A stretch of DNA of 64,000 nt from Lumbricus rubellus. Lineage: Eukaryota; Annelida; Clitellata; Crassiclitellata; Lumbricidae. How positions within the stretch are numbered: the first letter of the stretch is position 1; every line of letters starts with the position of its first letter. Made by a program: the position numbers and the translations under genes. The notes under the pieces were generated by a model. It had not been told where the DNA came from, ran no database searches, and saw only the letters and a program-made list of their open reading frames with translations. This document shows, in pieces, positions 10,553 through 21,778 of this stretch. The stretch lies in NCBI GenBank assembly GCA_945859605.1, contig OX243821.1, positions 34,053,878 to 34,117,877 of the forward strand. Reading direction: 5' to 3'.

Positions 10553-10920
10553 ATTTAGGTGTGCAAAATAACAACACCAACCTATACCGATCGCTATGGT
10601 CTCCATCGACAAAGGGCCTCATTCTATTGGCACCCATTCATTCATTCATTCGGACATTTATATAGCGCTTCTTCAATATATAGAAACTGCTCAGAGGCGC
10701 TCACAGCGCGCCTAAAAAGAATAGCCCAAGTAGCGATGGATTCCAAAGTAACGAAGGGCTCAAGTCGTGTTATGGGCGCCTACATACCCTGGTCGAAATC
10801 GAACGTTTTGGCGCCAACATCAAAACCGGAAGTTACGCAATCTAGACCGGAACCAACGACAGGAGATTATGACTTTTCGATGTTGGACATTCGAGACTGG
10901 AAGTGATTGCGGACGATGAC
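10553..10920 (+). repeat. ETS/CRE-rich module, copy 3, carrying a LINE tail
   Basis: Module text from TTAGGTGTGCAAAAT to ACCGGAAGTTACGC and GACTGGAAGTGATTGCGG is interrupted at about 10632-10725 by a minus-strand CR1/L2 3' end (ATTCATTCATTC, then CATTTATATAGCGCTTCTTC). Only one exact CCGGAAGT site remains. The module breaks off at the 8-bp satellite. Confidence 0.6.
10632..10725 (-). mobile_element. CR1/L2-type LINE 3' end
   Basis: On the minus strand the sequence ends GAAGCGCTATATAAATG and then a (GAAT)n tail. It is inserted in the module above. Confidence 0.65.
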
Positions 10921-11190
10921 TCGTTCATTCGTTCATTCGTTCATTCGCTCATTCGTTCATTCGTTCATTCGTACATTCGTTCATTCGTTGATTCGTTGAT
11001 TCGTTGATTCGTTCATTCGTTCATTCGTTCATTCGTACATTCGTTCATTCGTTGATTCGTTGATTCGTTGATTCGTTCATTCGCTCATTCGTTCATTCGT
11101 TCATTCGTACATTCGTTCATTCGTTGATTCGTTGATTCGTTGATTCGTTCATTCGTTCATTCGTTCATTCGTTCATTCGTTCATTCGTTT
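10921..11190. repeat. 8-bp satellite with higher-order structure
   Basis: Units of TTCATTCG with TTGATTCG, TACATTCG and CTCATTCG variants. The GTACATTCG variant recurs at 10971, 11035 and 11107, and each is followed by one normal unit and then three TTGATTCG units. The repeat is therefore ordered in blocks of eight and nine units. Confidence 0.9.
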
Positions 11191-11237
11191 ATCCAGGCTT
11201 GGGACTGCATGGCAGAGAACAACCAGTGGCGGAGTTG
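11191..11237 (+). repeat. Hairpin-core repeat
   Basis: ATCCAGGCTTGGGACTGCAT, then CAACCAGTGGCGGAGTTG. It lacks part of the first arm of the hairpin described at 33544. Confidence 0.5.
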
Positions 11238-11674
11238 TCAAGATCATTAGGCTTTGAATATGACTAGATAAATAACGATCTTTAAATAATGGCCAACAAG
11301 TTAAAGCATTATAATGTTTTCAATTACAAATCGTCGAAATTTTATAAACCTGTTTAAGTATAATTGACCACAAAGAATAGGTGCAATTTCGGGAACTGAA
11401 GCAGAGCGACTTTTAAACATCGTAATTTATTCAAATTCTCTTGATACCTTTTTTCAGAGATAAAGCCGACTATAAATAACCAGCTTCATCTGTGTGAATC
11501 ACCTCCTTGCAGACTGTTTGTCGACATTAAATGGTACTATAGATGCCGAAAGCAACTGAAAAGGGATAATCAAAAAGCTGAGTGAAAAGGTAAAGTTTGA
11601 AGTAATGGGAAAGTCAATTCTTCCTTCATTCTATACGTGGCAGCAGAAGTACATAGAGCTCGCATTTCTTCCAG

Positions 11675-11706
11675 ACTCCTCCTCCTCCTCCTCCTCCTCC
11701 TCCTCA
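11675..11706. repeat. (CTC)n microsatellite
   Basis: About ten units. The poly-serine ORF here is not supported as a gene. Confidence 0.9.
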
Positions 11707-11887
11707 CCCTCTGCTGATTCAACCACATTCTTCGATGATCCAGATGGTAAGGTCCTCCTGCCTCTCCCTCTCTACCACCTGACCTTCACCGTCATGCATT
11801 CGAACAGGTCAACTCGTCTTTATTTATTTTGAGTGTAGATAATGGCCAGAGAAGAGGAAGCATACAAAATTTATTCCAGAAACGGTA

Positions 11888-11921
11888 TTTATAGCTTTTG
11901 TAAAAACATTAGAAGAGGTGT
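11888..11921 (-). promoter_or_regulatory. Bipartite TATA/GACACCT element
   Basis: TTTATA, 22 bp, AGGTGT. Doublet with 11981 (93 bp). Confidence 0.6.
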
Positions 11922-11980
11922 ATAAATTATGAGACCTCTGTATTTAATGGCATTCAAAAGCCAATAAATATACGACACTA

Positions 11981-12014
11981 TTTATAATAAAAATGATATA
12001 TTTAGATAAGATGT
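11981..12014 (-). promoter_or_regulatory. Bipartite element, mutated box
   Basis: TTTATA, 22 bp, AGATGT. Confidence 0.5.
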
Positions 12015-12027
12015 CCACGGCATAATA

Positions 12028-12445
12028 GTATAAAATCTCGTGATACACATTTTACGCTTGCTTGCGTTATTGACCAAAGGAAGCCCAGCGTTTTCATGCC
12101 AATATCTTGAGAAGGGATTGGAATATCGTTATAGAATTTAGTTCAGTGTAATCCCAAATGAATTTGCAATCGATTGGTGTATCTTATAGCACAATAACAC
12201 CACCTGGTGTAAACTAATAGTGTGAAAATCTCGGGATACACATGTTATGCCAGCATGCTTGCTTTATTTATCGAAGGAAAGCCTATACGTCCGGCGTGGA
12301 CCTCAGCGTGTTCATGTTAATATCTTGAGAAGGGATTGGAATATCGTTATGAAATTTAGTTTTATGTAATCCCAACTAAATTTACAATCGATTGATATAT
12401 ATAATATATTATTATATCACAGTAGCACCACCTGGTATAAAATAA
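12028..12445. repeat. Tandem duplication of about 200 bp
   Basis: Two adjacent units share AAATCTCGTGATACACAT / AAATCTCGGGATACACAT, ATATCTTGAGAAGGGATTGG, AATATCGTTAT, CAATCGATTG and CACCACCTGGT. No ORF is conserved between them. Confidence 0.7.
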
Positions 12446-12754
12446 TAGTTATTGACCAGTAACCATGCGCTTGTATGAATATCAGCCACATATCATGGGG
12501 TACCCTTAGTATATGCTGTGGTTGTGGGGTGCAGGGTTGGACAATACTCACGCAAAATATACCATTCTATGCCCAAATGGTTGCTCTAGGAATACCTAAA
12601 AGCATTTATGCAGATCCCTAGCCTTTAAAAAGTTATCCGGGAAAAACAGGCCTGGGGTCCGGTCGGACCCCCCGCCCCTTGGGCACTCGAGGGTTAAATA
12701 ACGACGATGCTGTAAGATAATTTGTGAGTCGAAACCACAAATTACTATTTCACA

Positions 12755-12975
12755 CATTCATGTATTTATATAGCGCCTCTTCAAGAAAACTATTCAGAAG
12801 CACTCCCGACTCCAGCACGTCCTAACAGAACAGTTTTAAGTGCTTATAAAATGTGTCTCGACGGTGATCTAGGGATCAGGCGCAGCTCAAGATTAATCTG
12901 TCCGTTCTTTGGACAGTTTCAATAAGTTCCGCTTGTGCAATTGAGCGGAGAGAGCAGCGGCGCAGGACATGCGTG
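12755..12975 (-). mobile_element. CR1/L2-type LINE 3' end
   Basis: ATTTATATAGCGCCTCTTCA on the + strand is the reverse complement of the family 3' signature. The text continues into coding-like remnants on the minus strand, without an open frame. Confidence 0.6.
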
Positions 12976-13281
12976 TTACCTGCGGTTGATTTTTTAAAAT
13001 AAATGCATAGTACACCTACAGCAAATTGGTTCATAGAAATATACCTGTCGTTATTTGCCTATTCATCTGGTCGGGTAATACAACTTTACTCAGGGGCTGT
13101 GAACTGGTATTATACAAGCTTCGATGAATTCCTAACCGTTATTGGCGTCCTTCTAATACATACGATGTGGTGGGTTATGGTGTCTAGCTTATATCCGTCC
13201 GTCCCATTTGAAGTCTCGGATGAAAGGACACTAATGTTGATAGCCCAGGAACTATTAATTGTAGATATTCCAAAAACGATA

Positions 13282-13315
13282 TTTATAATCCGTATTAAAT
13301 TATTATAAGAGGTGT
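13282..13315 (-). promoter_or_regulatory. Bipartite TATA/GACACCT element
   Basis: TTTATA, 22 bp, AGGTGT. Confidence 0.6.
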
Positions 13316-13439
13316 CTAAATTAAACGACGCTTGCATTCATATGCCAAGTTATGTACTCTCGATGCGATATTTTTAACGCATAATCTTTAGCGTTGATTG
13401 TAGATTTTATAGTAATTAGTCTATGTTGAGCCTCAAACT

Positions 13440-13545
13440 GTGCTTTTAGCCGTGCTTGAGTTAGGAGGGCTTCTGAGTGGCTTTCCACTGAAGAAGCGCT
13501 ATAAAAATTATGGAATTGATGAACGAATTAAGGCACATTAATTAG
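13440..13545 (+). mobile_element. CR1/L2-type LINE 3' end
   Basis: GGAGGGCTTCTGAGTGGCTT, GAAGAAGCGCTATAAAAATT and a GAATTGATGAACGAATTAAG tail. Confidence 0.55.
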
Positions 13546-14599
13546 ATGTTATGTATACCGCTTCCAGATACAGATTACACGAGGAAAGTTCCGATTATCA
13601 ACTACGCCAATGCATGTAATCTCGGGATTACAATCCTAAGCATGAATATTGGAGCAGAGCGATTTTTAAAATTGTTGTCAATTGGAATCTGTTCGACACC
13701 TTTTTTACAGTTAACAATAAATAATTAATCTAATCTGTTTAATAACTTTCCAGATCGGAAAAAGCAACGATGACATCATACAGAATCTGATGTCTGTGAC
13801 GTAAGCAATACGGAGACGTGCTTCAAAGAGGTAAAGTGAAAAGAAAAAGCTTCAAAAGTAAATGGAAAAGCCAATTCAAAAGTTGGTTTGATAGGTAAAT
13901 TCCGAAAATCTCTTCAAAAGGTAAATCTAAAACGAAAAGTGATGTTACAATAATTATTGTTATTAAGTATAGTTTGACCGTGAAAAGATTTTTTACGATT
14001 AAGTTAGTGATTTGATCAATGAGTTAAGAGGCATTATGTTCCGCTAATCCGTAATCATAATATGTGAGAAACGCTTGATCTAGCAGCTCTGCTCTCTGAA
14101 AAATTAGACAGCATTCTCATAATAAAACTTCTTTTGGCAAAGAAATCAAATCTAGGAAGGGTCAGATTATGTGGCTTGGGTCGAGTATTGTAAGGAGTAA
14201 TCTTATGTGGAGAAAAGGATGTCGTGAAGAACGTGACAAGGATTTAAGAGGATATAGCGGGAAAGAGCAGAGTCAGCTCTGGAACAGAGTGCATAAAAAC
14301 TAAGAAAAATCAGCAGGGAGGAAGCTTGAACTGGTCAATTTTCTTAAAATACCGTTAAGAAGTTTACGTTCCATGGCAATTTTGGCAAATCTCCACCAAA
14401 CAGGGGAGGCATTTAAAGTAATCTTGAATTAGATCAGCGTATCATTGACGCATTGCATTCCTTGATGACTGCTATTCGCTGTTGTCTTAATCTTTCGTCA
14501 CCGAAAACATGTCTGGAAAAACTTTGTTCAGTTCGATGCACTGGAATCAATAAAGGGACGCGGCGCACGTTCAAATATTTGGGCCGTATAGAATTATAG

Positions 14600-14630
14600 A
14601 GGTGTTGACTGTTGCACACCTCTTTAAAAG
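14600..14630. other. Inverted pair of AGGTGT boxes
   Basis: AGAGGTGT, 10 bp, ACACCTCT forms a short palindrome. Neither box has a TATA hexamer at the usual distance. Confidence 0.5.
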
Positions 14631-14689
14631 GATCTATTCGCCTTACAACACGAGCTCCCGAATAAAATTCATCATACTACTTGTTTATC

Positions 14690-15187
14690 ACACTTCAACG
14701 ACTGCATAATCATGATAACAAAGATCGCCCCTCCCCACTTATCCATTCGTGGGACTGGCGATGTCAAAGTGCAAGCAGCGGGGGAGTTGATTTCATGACA
14801 TGTTACAGCTTGAAAAGCATGATCTCATTCTGCTTTCTGACAAATTCTTGCTGTTTTCCTTCTCTTCAAATGTGCGGGATCTGGGTGTTATACTTGATAG
14901 CTCACTTACCTTTTCTGAGCATAATTATTTCAAATGTGACACGCTTGTCTAATTTCCATTTAAGACGTCTCAGAGTCATTCGTCGCTCTGTCTCCTCCTC
15001 CATCTTCACTACCTTAATTCATGCTTTTACATGTTCACGAATTGACTATTGCAATGCTCTCCTCATTGGTCTTCCTAAAGTTCGTCTTTCACCGATTCAG
15101 TCGGCTCTCAACTCAGCTCTTAGACTGATTGCCCGCCTTTCCAAGTACTCTTACATCCAAACATTTACGGCGCTATATAAATACTGA
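14690..15187 (+). pseudogene. CR1/L2-type LINE RT fragment
   Basis: Two frames joined by a shift near 14930 resemble the RT thumb region of CR1/L2-clade LINEs. The first gives VRDLGVILDSSLTFSEH, the second SNFHLRRLRVIRRSVSSS, IDYCNALLIGLP and SALRLIARL. After SKYSYIQ the text jumps to the GGCGCTATATAAATA 3' signature, so the last part of the ORF is deleted. A hairpin-core repeat is fused upstream (14748-14789). Confidence 0.75.
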
Positions 15188-15397
15188 CCGAAACGATTTT
15201 TTTGTCTTACACACTTCTTAAATAATGGCCAACAATTTCAGCATTCTATTATTTAAGATTACAAGTCGTCAAATTTTTAAAAACAGTACAAGTATAATTG
15301 ACTACATAGAGAAGATGCAATCTGGGAGTGCCAGATCCAAGCCTGGAAATTTGAGCAGTAAATTTTTGAAACATCGTAAATAATTTATATCCTTACG

Positions 15398-15430
15398 ACA
15401 CCTTTTTAAAGTTTAAAAGCCAACTATAAG
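15398..15430 (+). promoter_or_regulatory. Bipartite element, 21-bp gap
   Basis: ACACCT, 21 bp, TATAAG. The upstream text GAAACATCGTAAATAATT recurs before the copies at 19677 and 21464. Confidence 0.5.
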
Positions 15431-15793
15431 TTATTTGCCTCATCTGTGTTAATTACTTTCCATGACGTCGTATATTTGACATAACATTATTTATACTAGA
15501 TGCGTAAGATCCGCAAATTCATCCATCTATGGAAAAGAAGAACTGCATAGGAATATCGAGAAGACATGTATTTTTTCAGTTTAAAATGAGAAATGCCAAA
15601 CATGATTCTGCAGACTACAACGGCCTTTATAATTAGTCGTAAGTCGTTGTTAAACAATAGTTAAACAATAGTCAAAAAAAATTGAGTATTTGACAATTTA
15701 TATTTCGGTTAGTCTCATGTTGAATGGGGTAGGACGTTAATTATTTGCTGAGATAAGAGCAAACGTAATTGCCACAGCAGAAAATAAGACTTA

Positions 15794-15827
15794 CTTATAT
15801 GCAATGTTGATAACATTAAAAAGGTGT
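15794..15827 (-). promoter_or_regulatory. Bipartite TATA/GACACCT element
   Basis: CTTATA, 22 bp, AGGTGT. Confidence 0.6.
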
Positions 15828-15901
15828 TCTATATTGTCAGATGATACTTTAAATTGTGTACATAAGCTTCACTCGCTGTTTAAAGACTCTAGAATAATTT
15901 T

Positions 15902-16101
15902 NNNNNNNNNNNNNNNNNNNNNNNNNNNNNNNNNNNNNNNNNNNNNNNNNNNNNNNNNNNNNNNNNNNNNNNNNNNNNNNNNNNNNNNNNNNNNNNNNNN
16001 NNNNNNNNNNNNNNNNNNNNNNNNNNNNNNNNNNNNNNNNNNNNNNNNNNNNNNNNNNNNNNNNNNNNNNNNNNNNNNNNNNNNNNNNNNNNNNNNNNNN
16101 N
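15902..16101. other. Assembly gap (200 N)
   Basis: Exactly 200 undetermined bases, probably a fixed-size scaffold spacer. ORFs running through it are meaningless. Confidence 1.
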
Positions 16102-16332
16102 CAGGGGAGTAAAGCCAATGAACCTGCCTACGAACAGAGAACCATCATCATCACTATTATTTTATCATCATTATCATCGTCCTCATAATCATCATTATGT
16201 TTGTATGTCGCTGAGTTATCGTGAGCAAAGACTCTTTAAAGGCAGTAATCATCAATAATGACGCTGAGTTATTATGGGCAACGAATTATTCCAAAGCAGT
16301 ATGACATGATACTTGAAACACTTTGCATTGTT

Positions 16333-16366
16333 TATATAGATGCCTTTAAACACCTACTAAAGGTGT
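16333..16366 (-). promoter_or_regulatory. Bipartite TATA/GACACCT element
   Basis: TATATA, 22 bp, AGGTGT. An inverted CACCT lies inside the gap. Confidence 0.6.
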
Positions 16367-16878
16367 CGAAAAGAGACAACATAAAGCAGTCGTGTATTCT
16401 GCAGTCCCAGTGGTTCCCAAATTTCGGCAGCCCGTGTACTGGCAATAATTTTTTGTGAGACTCGCGGACCGCTAAACAAGGCCTAAATTATGGCAATGGC
16501 AAACAAAAGCGACCTAAGTTATAAAAAGACTAACATATGAGGCTATTTACAATATTAACCGACATTCACATGTCCTTGAAGCTTTATTTGTGTAAGATTT
16601 GTTATGAGTATTTTCGCATGAACTACTGTTTTTTCCACACATTATGCGTGTGTTGTTCGAAAAAGACGCCACTTCTGAATCATTATCGTCTTCGCTATGA
16701 GTTTCTGAGCAATCATTCTTCACCACCTGACCTTCACCGTCAGTTGAACTCGACCTCCACATCCTCATGGTCATCGCCTGTTCCTCTGAATACTCCGCCA
16801 TCTACATGTACCTCGGATCTCCTGCGTTTCATTAGTCGTGCTTGAAGAATTATCAGCTAACGAATCAACAAACCCTTA

Positions 16879-16912
16879 TTTATATAAGTTTTAAACTCAC
16901 TTCGAAAGGTGT
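16879..16912 (-). promoter_or_regulatory. Bipartite TATA/GACACCT element at the edge of module copy 4
   Basis: TTTATA, 22 bp, AGGTGT. Confidence 0.6.
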
Positions 16913-17500
16913 CCAATATAGCATCAACACACATAAAACAACAACCATTGTTTCCGTTAGGCACAGGCAATCAATGGGGCGCCCCTCCTTCTATGGGCGT
17001 CAAAGTAACGATGTTCACCCGTCAAATTATGGGCGCCCATCCTTTGTGGGGCGCCACAGGATCTTGATGTTCTATAGGGCGCCTCACTGGGCGGGATGGA
17101 AGGAATTGGCGCCCACATCGATGCGGGAAATAAACACCGGAAGTAACGAAACCCAGACCGGAAAAGGCGACATCTATACCGGAAGTTGCGATTCTTCTAC
17201 CAGAAGTCGGACATTCGAGACCGGAAATGATGACGTCACTGGCGGAAGTCATCGTCGATTTCACAGACGACGTCACGTTTAAGCGATAATAGAAATCGTC
17301 GCCAAAGTGTATCTAGATTCTCCCACTTTAATCCCATTTTATGGCGGGAAAACGTCCAATGTTGACAGCGTAAGAAGTAAAAGAGAATTCGGAGGCCGCT
17401 CTTGTCTGCCGAGACCGAGAAACTGTAGTCGAGGATGATCAGAAACCGATGTCATGGTTTTCACTTTGTTTTTGACTCCAATATAACTCAAATACGAAAA
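16913..17500 (+). repeat. ETS/CRE-rich module, copy 4 (complete)
   Basis: This copy runs from GTTTCCGTTAGGCACAGG through GGGCGCC palindromes, ACCGGAAGT sites (17144, 17179) and GACCGGAAAAGG, TGATGACGTCACTGGCGGAA, and GACGACGTCACGTTTAAGCG. It then continues into GCCGAGACCGAGAAACTGTA and the GTCATGGTTTTCACTTTG block. It shows that the ETS/CRE half and the GAGACCGAGAAACTG half belong to one unit. Confidence 0.75.
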
Positions 17501-17592
17501 GGTATTTCTCGTGATCAATTAAAAAAAGGTGTCTAAATTGTCGCTTTGTTGTCGGTACGTTAACATCAAATAATCTTAAATGTACGACAGTA

Positions 17593-17626
17593 TTTTTAAA
17601 AGTGAGAAAATCTTTAAAAGAGGTGT
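17593..17626 (-). promoter_or_regulatory. Bipartite element, weak TATA box
   Basis: TTTTTA, 22 bp, AGGTGT. Confidence 0.5.
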
Positions 17627-17700
17627 TGAGCCCTGCGTGAGAAGGTTTAGACGTCAGATGGTAGTTGTTTCAGTTTGATGACGCTTTTTCTCATTGTAGC

Positions 17701-18130
17701 ATCACCCTCCTTCTTTATCCAGGCCTGAGACTGGCACTGTCTGTCACCAAGGCACGGAAGTTAAGTACGGGAGTTTCAAGTAACAACCACATAATTATTC
17801 ATAGTCAGAAGCAGTCATTTTCTTTTTACTCTGAATAGGGTTTTGGATAACACTCTATGATGCTGTGCTTAATTTACGCGGTTCGAATCTCGTAGAACTC
17901 CATGAATTTAGTTCTTCTTTCATTCCCTAGGTGGCGTTTAAAGTACATCGAGCGTACGCCTTGCATGGCAAGCTCCTGAGTAGAAACCTTGAAGGAGCGC
18001 TATATCAAATTTTCAGTAAATAAATTAAAAAATGGCTGCAACTTTGCAATTTATGTATTCTGTAATCTCCGTTCTTCTGCATAACTTGTACACTTACAGC
18101 ACAGTGCTTCTGCAATATAGTTTCATTAAA
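17701..18130 (+). repeat. Long interspersed repeat, copy 2
   Basis: Near-identical to 1-410, here with its left part: CATCACCCTCCTTCTTTATC, GGCACTGTCTGTCACCAAGG, the GGTTCGAATCTC B-box-like motif, and GGAGCGCTATATCAAA at the end. Confidence 0.65.
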
Positions 18131-18179
18131 GATCATATAAATAATGTTTTTTTATTATTATTTTGATAACGACTTGCGT

Positions 18180-18440
18180 CTCTTTCTTAATGCAACCTGC
18201 GAGTCCACGTTTAAGCGAAAACTGAATGGTCGTCATAGCAACAACGAAGTATTCATAACGTTTGGCTATAATCCGAATGGTTTCAGATCATCCTCCTTCC
18301 TATCGTTTGCTCTTCCCACCTCATTTAAAATGGTTGGAAAAACACCCCATCCTTGCAGCATTATATGTTCATAGAATTCTATGTGATGTGAGTACAACGG
18401 ATCGTGTGTATGCCGAGACCGAGAAACGGACTCCGCACAT
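18180..18440 (+). repeat. Module fragment
   Basis: Keeps CCACGTTTAAGCGAAAACTG, GTCGTCATAGCAACAACG and GCCGAGACCGAGAAACGG. The ETS cluster is absent. The five overlapping short ORFs here are in different frames and none is supported. Confidence 0.5.
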
Positions 18441-18805
18441 TGGCACATGATAAACAGACCGTGTTCTTCGGTCTGCAGCTAATCTCCAAATTATTAGCAT
18501 CTCTTTCATTATTTGCATCCATGGCACCCTCCTACAAGTACGCTGGCTTTTGGTTTCACTGTCCGTCGAATACAAAGTTGATTCACGGGTTTGGGTTTGT
18601 CTCCTTGACTACGTCACGATATGTCTACATGTATGTCCAATATCCAATTAATTAGGTAATTAATTAATGAAGTAATTAAGTAATTTAATTTTTCACACGT
18701 AAATCTGAAAACATCAACAACTGTAATAATTTCAGAGATTGCATTTTGCTCGATATGATGGCAAGGACCAAGAAATTGATTTATTTTATTCAGAAGTTAC
18801 TGTTA

Positions 18806-18839
18806 TTTATAATACAAGTGAATTACTAAGAAGAGATGT
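18806..18839 (-). promoter_or_regulatory. Bipartite element, mutated box
   Basis: TTTATA, 22 bp, AGATGT. Confidence 0.5.
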
Positions 18840-18949
18840 CTAAGGCACGAAGACAACTAAAAGTGAGTTTGCATTATGGTTTGTTTGTGTGTGCACTTGT
18901 TAAAAGTCAACAATAAATATTAAGCCTCAATCATGTAAGAAACTTTCCT

Positions 18950-19105
18950 TCATGGCATGGAATATATGTGCACTTATTATAGCGCCCGTTAAAGCTCATT
19001 CTCACTACTCAGAGTCGCTCCCAAATGCAGAGCGGACAATGCATCGGAGTTTCACGCCGAAGCGCAGAGCAATTTGTGAGCGAAGGACTTGCAAGTGCAC
19101 AAACA
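18950..19105 (-). mobile_element. tRNA-headed SINE, partial
   Basis: Body text of the SINE described at 39143: CTCGGCGTGAAACTCCGATG-like sequence on the minus strand, and TATAGCGCCCGTTAAAGCTC at the tail. The tRNA head is missing. Confidence 0.6.
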
Positions 19106-19367
19106 AACAAGCTGGCTTTCTGTCTCACAGTGCGTCGAATACAAAACTGCTTCACTGGTTTGGCGTTATGTCCTTGGCTGTGCTCTGGCATGTCCACATG
19201 TATGTGAGCTCTGCTGTCCAATATCCAATTAATTAATTAATTAAATTTTGCACATACGAATCTGAAAACATCAACTACTTAAATAACTTCAGAGACTGCA
19301 TTTTGTGCTCGAAACGATTAGAGGGAGAAGTCCCCGCCGAGATCTCTCAATGTTGAAGTTTCCAATA

Positions 19368-19402
19368 TTTATATTCCTGAAAATTTATTTAAAAGAGATG
19401 TG
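19368..19402 (-). promoter_or_regulatory. Bipartite element, 23-bp gap
   Basis: TTTATA, 23 bp, AGATGT. Confidence 0.4.
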
Positions 19403-19563
19403 TCAGAAGATATTTAAAAGTGAGTTAGTTGTAGCTTAAGTTAAACGACACTGTGTGGTAAGAATGATTGCTTCAGTTTCTTCATCCAAACGTCACGATT
19501 GTTTTCGGTTTCTGTATGCGGTGCAGCATTTGAAATTGTGAAATTCCCAGACTAAACATGAAA

Positions 19564-19709
19564 AGGTGTGTCAATATTTGAAAAACGTACAAGTATTGAC
19601 CACCTACAGTTGTTTGCAATCCGGGAAATTGGAGCTGAGCGAGTTTTAAACATCGCAATTAATTTAAATCCATTAAACACCTTTTTAAAATGTGATAGCC
19701 ATCAATAAA
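19564..19709. promoter_or_regulatory. AGGTGT/ACACCT pair 108 bp apart
   Basis: AAAAGGTGTG at 19561 faces AACACCTTTTT at 19676, followed after 21 bp by AATAAA. The inner text GCGAGTTTTAAACATCGCAA recurs near 11.4, 13.6, 15.4, 21.4 and 23.2 kb. Confidence 0.45.
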
Positions 19710-20249
19710 TAACCAACCTTCTTTGTGTAAATCACTCACGATCCGGATGCATGACAACACTACATTGCCGTAAGCAATATCAGAAAAGCAAATCAAAAAG
19801 TAAAGTTTGGAAAATCAATTCAAATGCTGGTTGAACGGGTAAAAATCAGAAAGATCACTACAAAGGTTTTTTGAAAAAAGAAATTTCATCAAGTCTGGCT
19901 AAGAACGAAATTAGATTTAACGATTAAGTTTGAGATTTATTCAAAGTGTTCACAGCTCCATCTGCTCCGCTAATCCATGATCATCTATAAGAATGGGTAC
20001 ATTGATCGCACACTGTCGAGGAGAGGACTGGCCACACGCACCGGATGTAAAAAAGGAAATGGGTTGCGAACCCGATTAAGTTATCTTTTCTGCTCAACAA
20101 TTGTAAAATTAATCGTCGGGCGTACTAATAAATATAATGTAACACTTAAAAACGGTGTGTTGAAAATTCGTCCGTCGAGCACAAACACACGAACATGGCA
20201 TTTAGTATAGTGTCATTTAACTTCACTGTGTGAGAGTAAAGTTCAGTAG

Positions 20250-20315
20250 CGACGCCCTCCTCCTTCACTTAGGCTTTGGACTAGCACTGGCAGAGTGCCA
20301 ACAGTGGCGGAGTCA
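20250..20315 (+). repeat. Hairpin-core repeat
   Basis: CTCCTCCTTCACTTAGGCTT, TGGACTAGCACTGGCAGAGT, AACAGTGGCGGAGTCA. Confidence 0.6.
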
Positions 20316-20539
20316 CCCACGTGCTTCATCGAATTAAAGTTTTACCTTAATCTGTTTCAATCAATCAATCAATCAACCGATTTTTTGAGCAAAGAAGTAT
20401 GCAAAATAACATCGCGTCAAACTAAACAATAAATCTTTAATCTCCTGGTCGCAAAAGGGAGCTCAGAATAGGCTTATTGATCTTTAGGTAGGAGTAGTAG
20501 TTGCAGTTTAACGTCACTGTGTTATAACAAAGACCAATA

Positions 20540-20606
20540 GCGACGTCCTCCTCTTTTATTCACGCTTGGGACTGGCACTGGCGGAGCGCAACAAGTGGAG
20601 GAGTTA
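20540..20606 (+). repeat. Hairpin-core repeat
   Basis: GCTTGGGACTGGCACTGGCG then CAACAAGTGGAGGAGTTA, followed by a short (ATTAAAATC)n run. Confidence 0.6.
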
Positions 20607-20715
20607 AAATCATTAAAATCATTAAAATAATTAAAATCATGAATCATTATTTGTTGTCGAATATTTATGTATCGGGCCAGTTGCAAAAATTTCACCACAT
20701 ACATTACCACGCCTT

Positions 20716-20749
20716 TTTATAAATAAACTATTAACTTTAAAAAAGGTGC
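20716..20749 (-). promoter_or_regulatory. Bipartite element
   Basis: TTTATA, 22 bp, AGGTGC. Confidence 0.55.
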
Positions 20750-20964
20750 GTTGGTAGAGCTTTTCGAAGTTGTTGAAAGATGACGGTGTCTTCTATGATA
20801 ATTATATGCGATTAGTTTTTAGATTGCGCATATATTTTCCTATTCACAGCGTCGGGTAATAGGGCTACAACTTTACTCAAAGGCTTTGAACTGATATTAT
20901 ACAATCTTCAATGAATTCCTATTCGTTATGGACGCACTTCTATTATACATGGAGACCCACAGGG

Positions 20965-21300
20965 TGTCGACTTTCTGTAGGGTCGAGATTTGGCGCCCAC
21001 ATTGATGCCGGAATTATGCAATCAATACCGGGAGTTCTTAAATACAGACAGGAAGTGACGACTTTTATACCGGAAGTTGTGACTTTTCGACCGGAAATCG
21101 GACATTCGAAACCGGAAGTGAATGCGTCTCTTGCGGAAGTCGTCATCGAATTCACGGACAGCGTCACGTTTAGGCGAGAAGTGAAATCGTCGCCATAGCA
21201 ACGATGAAGTGGGTTATGGGGTCTAACTTCTTTCCGTCCGTCCCATTTGAAATGGCGGATGAAAGGACGACTAATGTTGATAGCATATGAAGTATAAAGG
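20965..21300 (+). repeat. ETS/CRE-rich module, copy 5
   Basis: GATTTGGCGCCCACATTGAT, ACCGGAAGTTG (21080) and ACCGGAAGTGAATGCGTC, GCGGAAGTCGTCATCG, ACAGCGTCACGTTTAGGCGA, CGCCATAGCAACGATG. The CRE core is mutated to AGCGTCA. The first part of the module is missing. Confidence 0.65.
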
Positions 21301-21463
21301 ATCTTAATTTCGACAACGAGCAACCCATATTCCCATCAAGTAATTTTAAAAATCGTACAAGTATTGACTACCTAGAGCAGGTGCAATCTGTGAGTGCCAG
21401 ATCCAAGCCTGGAAATTAGAGTAGACAAATTTTGAAACACCGCAATTAATTCAAATCCTTTAT

Positions 21464-21494
21464 ACACCTTTTTAAATTGTTAAAGCCATATAAT
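21464..21494 (+). promoter_or_regulatory. Bipartite element, 19-bp gap
   Basis: ACACCT, 19 bp, TATAAT. Confidence 0.35.
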
Positions 21495-21569
21495 AAGTAA
21501 TCCGACTTATTCGTGTACGCTAATTTCTAGTTAATCCATCTAGAGTTCTGGACATAACACTGCACAATC

Positions 21570-21778
21570 CAGAAGCTTTGCCTATGTTGGCCCATCTTGC
21601 TGGAACCGTCTTCCGCACAAGCTGCGTCTTGAGCTTCTCAGTCTCACTCTCCCTCTGTTTAGAAAACGCCTGAAGACTATACTATTTGTTAGGGGAAGTG
21701 CTAACTAGGGTCGGGAGCGCTACTGAATCTGTGAGCGGCGCTATATAAATGTTCAATTACAATTACAATTACAACACG
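21570..21778 (+). mobile_element. CR1/L2-type LINE 3' end with (ATTAC)n tail
   Basis: An in-frame remnant encodes WNRLPHKLRLELLSL and FRKRLKTILF and then stops, matching the extreme C-terminus of L2/CR1 ORF2. GGTCGGGAGCGCTACTGAAT, GGCGCTATATAAATG and an ATTACAATTACAATTACAAC tail follow. Confidence 0.75.

Noticed and set aside
10921..11190. CRISPR array or telomere repeat
   Set aside because: Units are 8 bp with no spacers, and the unit is not a known telomere motif. Nothing else in this eukaryotic window suggests CRISPR.
12600..12700. piggyBac-like end at CTCGAGGGTTAA
   Set aside because: Only one end was seen, with no matching partner or second TTAA at a sensible distance.
14434..14619. 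61-residue minus-strand ORF with Arg-rich text
   Set aside because: No family likeness, no splice context, and it runs into the AGGTGT palindrome.
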